Part shown: in pieces, positions 58,724 through 64,000 of the stretch
Layout of the letters: each line of letters starts with the position of its first letter
Position numbering within the stretch: position 1 is the first letter of the stretch
Origin: Actinotalea soli
GTDB lineage: Bacteria; Actinomycetota; Actinomycetes; Actinomycetales; Cellulomonadaceae
Assembly (NCBI RefSeq): GCF_017565425.1
Contig: NZ_JAGEMK010000009.1
Coordinates: forward strand, 62,001-126,000
Reading direction: 5' to 3'
Length of the DNA stretch: 64,000 nt
Position numbers and translations under genes: made by a program
The notes under the pieces: generated by a model
Told to the model about the DNA's origin: nothing
The model's database searches: none
The model's input: only the letters and a program-made list of their open reading frames with translations

Positions 58724-59611
58724 ATGGCTGACCAGACCACCCCGCAGGACCCGACCGAGCAGCACGACAGCCACGCGTCGAAGACCATCTCCCACCCGGG
58801 CCTGACCCGGGACATGGACGAGCAGCCCGACCACGGCGAGGAGAGCTATCGCGGCTCGGGCCGCCTCGAGGGCCGCAAGGCGATCATCACCGGCGGTGAC
58901 TCGGGCATCGGCCGGGCCGTCGCGATCGCCTACGCCCGGGAGGGGGCCGACGTCGTCCTGTCCTACCTCCCCGAGGAGCAGGAGGACGCCGAGATCACCG
59001 CGGGCCACGTGCGCGAGGCCGGTCGCCTGGCCGTGCTGGTCCCCGGCGACCTGCGTGAGGAGGCCTACTCCCTGGAGCTGGTCAAGCGGGCCGTCGCCGA
59101 GCTGGGCGGGATCGACATCCTGGTCAACAACGCGGCGTACCAGATGGCCCAGGAGGGCGGGATCTTCGACATCACCACCGAGCAGCTCGACCGGGTGATG
59201 AAGACGAACATCTACGCCCTGTTCTGGCTGACCAAGGCCGCCCTGGCGCACATGAAGGAGGGGGCGTCGATCATCAACGTCTCCTCGATCCAGGGCTACC
59301 AGCCGAGCCCCCAGCTGCTCGACTACGCGACCACCAAGGCCGGGATCATCAACTTCACGCGCGGGCTCGCCCAGCAGCTCGCCGAGAAGGGCATTCGGGT
59401 CAACACCGTCGCCCCCGGTCCGATCTGGACGCCGCTCATCCCCGCGACCATGACCGGGGACAAGGTCGAGGGCTTCGGGGACGACACCCCCGAGGGCCGC
59501 CCGGGCCAGCCGGCCGAGCTCGCCCCGGCCTTCGTCTTCTTCGCCAGCCAGGAGTCCAGCTACACCACGGGCCAGCGCCTGGGTGTGGCCGGCGGCAAGA
59601 TGATGCCCTGA
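58724..59611 (+). CDS. SDR oxidoreductase of the stress-protein (YghA/GS39-like) group
   Basis: 295 residues. A polar N-terminal extension of ~50 residues (HPGLTRDMDEQPDHGEESY) is typical of this SDR subgroup, then TGGDSGIGRA (56-65), NNAAYQM, the catalytic Ser in NVSSIQGY and YATTKAG. It reduces carbonyls with NAD(P)H; relatives are induced by general stress. A GGAGG-like site lies just before the ATG. A strong hairpin follows ~90 bp downstream. Confidence 0.92.
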   Translation: MADQTTPQDPTEQHDSHASKTISHPGLTRDMDEQPDHGEESYRGSGRLEGRKAIITGGDSGIGRAVAIAYAREGADVVLSYLPEEQEDAEITAGHVREAGRLAVLVPGDLREEAYSLELVKRAVAELGGIDILVNNAAYQMAQEGGIFDITTEQLDRVMKTNIYALFWLTKAALAHMKEGASIINVSSIQGYQPSPQLLDYATTKAGIINFTRGLAQQLAEKGIRVNTVAPGPIWTPLIPATMTGDKVEGFGDDTPEGRPGQPAELAPAFVFFASQESSYTTGQRLGVAGGKMMP

Positions 59612-59697
59612 TCCGCTCCAGGTGAGCGGGACGTGGGGCCCTGGCCCTCTGCCCTCCTCGCACGAGATGATCCGCTGAGTCAGCGGGGCATCGTCAC

Positions 59698-59739
59698 GGC
59701 CCCGGTGGCCGCCCTCGTCGCAGGGCGACCACCGGGGCC
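59698..59739 (+). terminator. Terminator after the SDR gene
   Basis: 18-bp stem with one mismatch (59698-59715 with 59722-59739) and a 6-nt loop, followed by CGCTTGCGTC. It precedes the next gene's ribosome binding site. Confidence 0.85.
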
Positions 59740-59759
59740 GCTTGCGTCAAGGGGGCACA

Positions 59760-60121
59760 GTGCGCACGAGGTCGATCCGTGCCGTGGTGACGGGGACCGC
59801 CGGGCTCGCGGTCGTCGCGGCGGCCGTCCCGCGGATGGCTTGCCGCTCGTCGAGGGGCGGGTCCTGATGGCTGCCGAGGGCGAGGCCGGCGCGGTGCGGC
59901 TCGTCGTCGAGTCAGGGACGGGCCGCGAGTCGGCGGCCGCCGTGATCCTCGCCCTCGAGGAGGCCGGCTACGCGGTCGACGACGAGTCGACCGACGACGC
60001 CCGGCCGTTCTGGCACGAGGTGGCGGCCTCAGGCCCGGAGGGGGCGGTGCTCGCCGACGTGTCCGACGAGACCGGAGGCGGCTGGCTGGTCGACTACACC
60101 TTCACGCCCGCGGACCCCTGA
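59760..60121 (+). pseudogene. Small exported protein gene with a probable frameshift
   Basis: A GTG at 59760 with RBS AAGGGGG 5 bp upstream opens a signal-peptide-like frame (MRTRSIRAVVTGTAGLAVVA), which runs to a stop at about 59868. The adjoining frame, from the CCC at 59828-59830, continues ADGLPLVEGRVLMAAEGEAG and on to 60121, and is protein-like (HEVAASGPEGAVLADVSDET). One extra C in the CCC run would join them into a ~120-residue exported protein. It is either a real frameshift, a sequencing error, or the coding region begins at the ATG at 59873. Confidence 0.55.
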
Positions 60122-60122
60122 C

Positions 60123-60189
60123 CCCACAAGCTCGTGTCAGAACCTGGGATACCCCCAGGTATCCCAGGTTCTGACACGAGCTTTGTGGG
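60123..60189. repeat. Long perfect hairpin element
   Basis: A 25-bp perfect stem (60128-60152 with 60159-60183) and 6-nt loop, extended by five more pairs after a one-base bulge. It lies between the frameshifted gene and a sigma factor gene. It has no T-tract, and its length and perfection exceed a normal terminator; it may be a REP- or MITE-like element. Confidence 0.85.
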
Positions 60190-60270
60190 TGGACAACGGT
60201 TGGCGGGTGACGTGCGTTCTTGGGGGTGAGGGGTCGCCGAGGGCGGTGGCCGGGACAGGGGGACGGGCGC

Positions 60271-60849
60271 ATGCCGGGACGATGGCGCCAGCGGGCCGAC
60301 GAGGCGATGGTGACCCTCGCGCGTGAGCACGGGCGCTCGCTCACCGGGTACGCCTACCTGCTGGCCGGCAACACGCGCGACGCCGAGGACCTCGTCCAGG
60401 ACGCCCTGGTCAAGAGCTACGTCCGGGCCCGGTCCCGCGAGATCACCATCGACGAGGGCTACGTGCGCCGCGCGATCCTGACCCTCTACATCGACGGGTA
60501 CCGACGCCGCCGGCGCTGGGAGTCCCTGCGTCACCTGCTGGCCCGCCCGGAGCGGCTCGACGGCCCCGAAGGGCCCACTGCCCAGCGGGTCGACGTCGAG
60601 TCCGCCCTGCAGAGCCTGCCCCCGCGGCAGCGCGCCTGCGTCGTCCTGCGCTTCTACGACGACCTGACCATCCCCGAGATCGCCGGGCGGCTCGGGATCG
60701 CCGACGGTTCGGTCAAGAGGTACCTGAGCCTGGGCGTCCACCGGATGGAGGCCCTGCTCGGCCCCGTCCTGACCACCGCCACCGCCGACGTCGGCGGGCC
60801 GGTCGAGACCCACGAGAGCGTGCTGCTGCACGGGGAGGAGTCCGCATGA
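60271..60849 (+). CDS. SigE-family ECF sigma factor, copy B
   Basis: 192 residues from the ATG at 60271 with AGGGGGA ~8 bp upstream. Region 2 GYAYLLAGNTRDAEDLVQDA and region 4 LPPRQRACVVLRFYDDLTIP with GSVKRYLSLGVHRMEALLGP are almost the same as copy A at 56089. The stop overlaps the membrane partner (ATGA). Promoter specificity is probably similar to or overlapping that of copy A. Confidence 0.93.
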   Translation: MPGRWRQRADEAMVTLAREHGRSLTGYAYLLAGNTRDAEDLVQDALVKSYVRARSREITIDEGYVRRAILTLYIDGYRRRRRWESLRHLLARPERLDGPEGPTAQRVDVESALQSLPPRQRACVVLRFYDDLTIPEIAGRLGIADGSVKRYLSLGVHRMEALLGPVLTTATADVGGPVETHESVLLHGEESA

Positions 60850-62114
60850 GGATCGACCTGGAGCGCGCCCTCGAGGAGGTCGCCGCCCGCGGCCGGGCGC
60901 AGGCCCGGCCCGTTCCGACCGACGGCCTGCTGCGTCGCGTGCACCGGCGCCGTGCGACCCGCACCGTGACCAGCTCGGTCGCGGGGGTCGGAGCCGTGGG
61001 GCTGCTCGCCGTCGGCGGGATCGGCCTGCTCTCCCCTGCCCCGGTCGCGCCGCCCGCCACCCAGGCACCCGTGGCGCCGAGCCCCGAGCCGAGTGCGAGC
61101 GAGGAACCCGTGGCCTCGACCGAGGTGCTGCCCGGGTGGGAGCCCGGTGCGGCGCCGTGCGGGGTGCGCTTCGAGCTCGAGCCGGTCGACTCCCCTGGGC
61201 TCGAGCTGCTCGGTGGGGTCACCGTCGGGGCCCTCGCCGAGGAGGACGGCCTGTACCGGGTGGGGGTCGGGGAGGAGCTGCTGCACCCGGCGGTGACGGC
61301 CTACCCCGAGACCCCGGGAGAGCCTGGGGGCGCACTCGCCTCGCTGCACACCTACCTGGTCGACGAGGCCGGGACGATCGCGCTGTGGGACCCGCCGACC
61401 GAGGAGCTCGGCTCCGAGGCCACCAACGGGAGCGGGGCGTTCAACATCGCCGGCCTGCGCGACGCCGTCGACTGCCGCACCGGCCAGCCCTTGCTCGGGA
61501 CGTACCGGGCGTTCAGCGTCGCGTCCCCGGGGACGGGCCTACCTGACCAGGATGAGCCGGGTATCGAGATCGTCGAGCTCGAGCCCGTCACCTTCGGCGC
61601 TGATGCAGGCCCTGCCGACCCGCACCGCACCGTCAGTGCGCTGCCCCGGTGCGGGGACGACGCGTCGTCGGCGCTCGAGGCGGTGGGCGACCCCGACTTC
61701 CGCGCCGAGCTCGACGTTGGCCTGCTCGTGGACCCGGTGAGCGTCGCCGGGGTCCACCTGCCCGTCACCTTGCGCCGCACCGACACCCTCGACGGCGTGC
61801 CCCTGACCGGCTACGCGCCGCAGTCGGTGCGGGCGATCCTGGTCGACGACGAGGGGCGGGTCCGCACCACGATGGAGCCTGCCTACCGGTCGGCCGAGCC
61901 GCTCCACACGGCCCCGGGGGACGCTGTCCAGACCTCGCTCTACCAGTGGTTCACGTGCCTGGGCGGGCCGGAGGCCGCCGGGCTCGCCCCCCAGCCCGGC
62001 GAGGTCATGGACCTCTACGTCTACGACCAGGTCCGCGCCACCGCCGTCTACGGCACCAGGGTCACCGCGACGGTCCTCGGGGGCCCCTACCCGGTGACCC
62101 TCACCGACTGGTGA
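60846..62114 (+). CDS. Membrane protein, probable anti-sigma partner of copy B
   Basis: 422 residues. Cytoplasmic segment RIDLERALEEVAARGRA and Arg-rich stretch, one span (about 45-65, VAGVGAVGLLAVGGIGLL), a Pro/Ala linker, and a ~340-residue exported part with Cys in GAAPCGVRFE, DAVDCRTGQP, LPRCGDDA and FTCLGGPE. Same layout as the protein at 56652, but the exported parts have diverged strongly. No known domain. A terminator follows. Confidence 0.75.
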   Translation: MRIDLERALEEVAARGRAQARPVPTDGLLRRVHRRRATRTVTSSVAGVGAVGLLAVGGIGLLSPAPVAPPATQAPVAPSPEPSASEEPVASTEVLPGWEPGAAPCGVRFELEPVDSPGLELLGGVTVGALAEEDGLYRVGVGEELLHPAVTAYPETPGEPGGALASLHTYLVDEAGTIALWDPPTEELGSEATNGSGAFNIAGLRDAVDCRTGQPLLGTYRAFSVASPGTGLPDQDEPGIEIVELEPVTFGADAGPADPHRTVSALPRCGDDASSALEAVGDPDFRAELDVGLLVDPVSVAGVHLPVTLRRTDTLDGVPLTGYAPQSVRAILVDDEGRVRTTMEPAYRSAEPLHTAPGDAVQTSLYQWFTCLGGPEAAGLAPQPGEVMDLYVYDQVRATAVYGTRVTATVLGGPYPVTLTDW

Positions 62115-62142
62115 CCGACGCCGCCTGCTGACAGACGCAGCA

Positions 62143-62173
62143 GAGCCCCGCGACCCTGAGGGTCGCGGGGCTC
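62143..62173. terminator. Terminator between the copy B operon and bldG
   Basis: Perfect 13-bp stem (62143-62155 with 62161-62173) and 5-nt loop between the convergent membrane-protein and bldG genes; probably bidirectional. Confidence 0.85.
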
Positions 62174-62201
62174 GAGCGCTACGTGGGACGTGCGGGGTGG
62201 G

Positions 62202-62543
62202 TCAGCCCTGCTCGGCGAGGGCCTCGTCGATCGAGGCGTGGATCGTGAAGACCTGGGTCAGGGCGGTGATGCGGAAGACCTTGAGGATCTTCTCCTGGTC
62301 GATGACCAGACGCAGGTCGCCGCCGATGGTGCGGACCTTCTTGAGCGCGCCGACCAGCACGCCCAGGCCTGTGGAGTCCATGAACTTGACCGCGGTCAGG
62401 TCGACGACGAGGTCGGTGTGCTCGCGGTCGATCAGCGACGCGAGCTCCTCCCGCAGGGCCGGGGCCGTGTAGACATCGATCTCACCCGTCACGTCGACCA
62501 CGGTCCGGTCGCCGACGACGCGGCTCGTGACGGACACGTCCAC
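62202..62543 (-). CDS. bldG: BldG-like anti-sigma factor antagonist (STAS)
   Basis: 113 residues from the GTG at 62543, the same length as Streptomyces BldG and aligned with its N-terminus ([20 protein letters not shown]); an upstream in-frame GTG at 62555 is less likely. [14 protein letters not shown] and [12 protein letters not shown] follow; Ser57 is the phosphorylation site of the family. The C-terminus [14 protein letters not shown] is BldG-like. Unphosphorylated protein would bind anti-sigma factors and free sigma. Unlike Streptomyces, no RsbW-type anti-sigma gene follows it. Confidence 0.92.
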   Translation of the reverse strand: MDVSVTSRVVGDRTVVDVTGEIDVYTAPALREELASLIDREHTDLVVDLTAVKFMDSTGLGVLVGALKKVRTIGGDLRLVIDQEKILKVFRITALTQVFTIHASIDEALAEQG

Positions 62544-62582
62544 ACCGGCCTCCACTCAACGTCTGCTGCGTGCTGATCGCGT

Positions 62583-63293
62583 TCATTCAACCAAACCCTG
62601 CGCCGCACCGCGGGTCGGCGCGCCTGCCGACCCGGCCGCAAGATCAGCCAGAGCGGCAGCGTACTCCGGTCTGGTCCCTGCGGACCGTACCTCCTGCAGC
62701 ACGTGGTCGTGCACCCCGTCCCGCGCCAGCTGCTCACCCAGGCGTCGCACCGCGTCCTCGTCGAGGACCGTCGGGTCGACCGTGGTGCGGACCTGGACCG
62801 GCACCCCGGCCTCCTGGACGACGCGCAGGGACCGGAAGGCCGGGGTGGCGCTCGAGGCCACCCCGGTGATGGCGGGATACAGGTCGGCCGGGGCCTTGAT
62901 GTCCAGGCCCACCCAGTCCACCAGGGGCAGCACGGCCTCGAGCCGACGCGGGTAGGCGCCCCCCGTGTGCAGCCCGACGCCGAAGCCTGCGTCCCTGACC
63001 TGCTGCATCGCGGCGCCCAGCCCGCCCTGCCGGGTGGGCTCCCCCCCGGAGAACACGAGGCCGTCGAGCAGGCCACGGCGCCGCGAGAGCAGGTCGGTGA
63101 CCTGCTCCCACGGCACGACCCCGGGCAGCCGCGGGTCGATCAGGCCGGGGTTGTGGCAGTAGGTGCACTGCCACGGGCAGCCCTGCAGGAAGATCGTCGC
63201 CACGAGCCTGCCGGGCCAGTCGCAGGTCGACAACGGCACCAGTCCTGCGATCTGCAGGGTGCCCGCCCCGGCCTGGACCTGCACCGGGCTCAC
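62583..63293 (-). CDS. nrdG: Anaerobic ribonucleotide reductase activating protein
   Basis: 236 residues from a GTG overlapping the nrdD stop (GTGA). A radical-SAM cluster motif is visible: Cys39, Cys43 and Cys46 in CPWQCTYCHNP. GLVPLSTCDWPGRLVATIF and FSGGEPTRQGG are further family marks. It makes the glycyl radical on NrdD by cleaving SAM. The start upstream of the overlap is not needed. Operon with nrdD. Confidence 0.95.
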   Translation of the reverse strand: MSPVQVQAGAGTLQIAGLVPLSTCDWPGRLVATIFLQGCPWQCTYCHNPGLIDPRLPGVVPWEQVTDLLSRRRGLLDGLVFSGGEPTRQGGLGAAMQQVRDAGFGVGLHTGGAYPRRLEAVLPLVDWVGLDIKAPADLYPAITGVASSATPAFRSLRVVQEAGVPVQVRTTVDPTVLDEDAVRRLGEQLARDGVHDHVLQEVRSAGTRPEYAAALADLAAGSAGAPTRGAAQGLVE

Positions 63294-64000
63294 CCGACCG
63301 GCACCGGGACGTCGTCGGGCACCCGGGGCGTGGCCGCCTGCTCGGTGAAGTGGGTGCGCTCGGCGTGCTCGCCCTTCTTCCCGACGTTGAAGGAGCTGAC
63401 GGGGCGGTGGTAGCCCATGACCCGGGTCCAGACCTCGCAGGGCTCGGAGCACTGCGGGCAGGTGTGGTGCTCCCCCGCGATGTACCCGTGGGCCTGGCAG
63501 ATCGAGAAGGTCGGCGTGATGGTGATGTACGGGAGCCGGTGGGTGCTCAGCGCACGGCGGACCAGCTCTCGGCAGGCCTCCGGGCTGGAGACCTGCTCGG
63601 ACATGTACAGGTGCAGCACGGTGCCGCCGGTGTACTTGGTCTGCAGCTCGTCCTGCCGGTCGAGGGCCTCGAAGGGGTCGTCGGTGAAGCCCACGGGCAG
63701 CTGCGAGGAGTTCGTGTAGTAGGGGTTCTCGTCGGTGCCCGCCTGCAGGATCCCGGGGAAGCGCTTGAGGTCCTCCTTGGCGAACCGGTACGTGGTGCCC
63801 TCGGCCGGGGTGGCCTCGAGGTTGTACATGTGGCCGGTGGCCTCCTGGAACTCGACCATCCGGGCGCGGACGTGGTCGAGCAGGCGGACGGCGATCGCGT
63901 GGCCCTCGGTGGTGGTGAGGTCGTGCTCGTCGCCCGTGAGGTTGCGGACCATCTCGTTGATGCCGTTGACGCCGATGGTCGAGAAGTGGTTCCGCAGGCT
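63290..64000 (-). CDS. nrdD: Anaerobic ribonucleoside-triphosphate reductase, C-terminal part
   Basis: 236 codons of the C-terminal part; the frame is open to the window edge, reading NHFSTIGVNGINEMVRNLTG, a class III reductase signature. The zinc site is CQAHGYIAGEHHTCPQCSEP, and the glycyl-radical loop is RVMGYHRPVSSFN. It reduces ribonucleotides to dNTPs without oxygen. Coupled by overlap to nrdG. Confidence 0.96.
   Translation of the reverse strand, partial: SLRNHFSTIGVNGINEMVRNLTGDEHDLTTTEGHAIAVRLLDHVRARMVEFQEATGHMYNLEATPAEGTTYRFAKEDLKRFPGILQAGTDENPYYTNSSQLPVGFTDDPFEALDRQDELQTKYTGGTVLHLYMSEQVSSPEACRELVRRALSTHRLPYITITPTFSICQAHGYIAGEHHTCPQCSEPCEVWTRVMGYHRPVSSFNVGKKGEHAERTHFTEQAATPRVPDDVPVPVG

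Overview
The window is very GC-rich, with strong third-position GC bias, frequent GTG starts and many 4-bp stop/start overlaps (ATGA, GTGA). Together with a bldG-like anti-anti-sigma gene, SigE-type ECF sigma factors, a K+-independent H+-pyrophosphatase and actinobacterial protein families, this points to the chromosome of an actinobacterium. An anaerobic ribonucleotide reductase (nrdD/nrdG) and pyruvate phosphate dikinase suggest a facultatively anaerobic member of the Micrococcales, such as Cellulomonas, Oerskovia or Sanguibacter. The genus is an inference from gene content. I see no transposase, prophage, CRISPR array or rRNA.

Layout. 1-5.6 kb: end of a zinc alcohol dehydrogenase, OsmC, a Pcm-like methyltransferase, a DUF368 polyprenyl-phosphate transporter and ppdK. 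5.8-10.5 kb: a divergent membrane pyrophosphatase head-to-head with ppdK, coupled to a glycosyltransferase-like gene. 10.6-16.0 kb: a PadR-controlled five-gene ABC-transporter operon with a paired palindromic operator. 16.0-20.4 kb: a MinD/ParA-like ATPase with a long disordered N-terminus, and an ECF sigma/membrane-protein pair. 20.5-24.4 kb: a PAS-GGDEF protein, cspA, a glutamine amidotransferase, and a GntR/membrane-protein unit. 24.9-32.1 kb: a large secreted subtilase, an RsbW-like ATPase, a small CxC protein and a Gfo/Idh oxidoreductase. 32.2-39.8 kb: a Tudor-like small protein, a large LuxR-type ATPase, a stand-alone LigD-type polymerase, a PPOX protein and a DUF4173 membrane protein.

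39.9-64 kb holds an old actinobacterial backbone, all on the minus strand: bldG, hppA, a large methyltransferase, topA, tmk, holB, an alpha/beta hydrolase and tRNA-Thr. From memory, Streptomyces coelicolor keeps much of this order. Several things have been inserted into it. Between bldG and hppA lie two paralogous ECF-sigma/membrane-protein pairs, a HAD phosphatase and an SDR. Between topA and tmk lie a heme-oxygenase-like di-iron-type protein divergent from a CDGSH iron-sulfur protein, a pair of repeated hairpins next to 21-bp tandem repeats, and a Gfo/Idh oxidoreductase.

Functional themes are pyrophosphate energetics (PPDK plus two unrelated-looking H+-PPases), stress and envelope signalling (three ECF sigma/membrane pairs, BldG, an RsbW-like ATPase, PadR, GntR, LuxR, GGDEF), and anaerobic or iron chemistry (NrdD/NrdG, CDGSH/HDO pair). 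Start sites were chosen from ribosome binding sites, overlaps and family alignments by eye. No database search was run.
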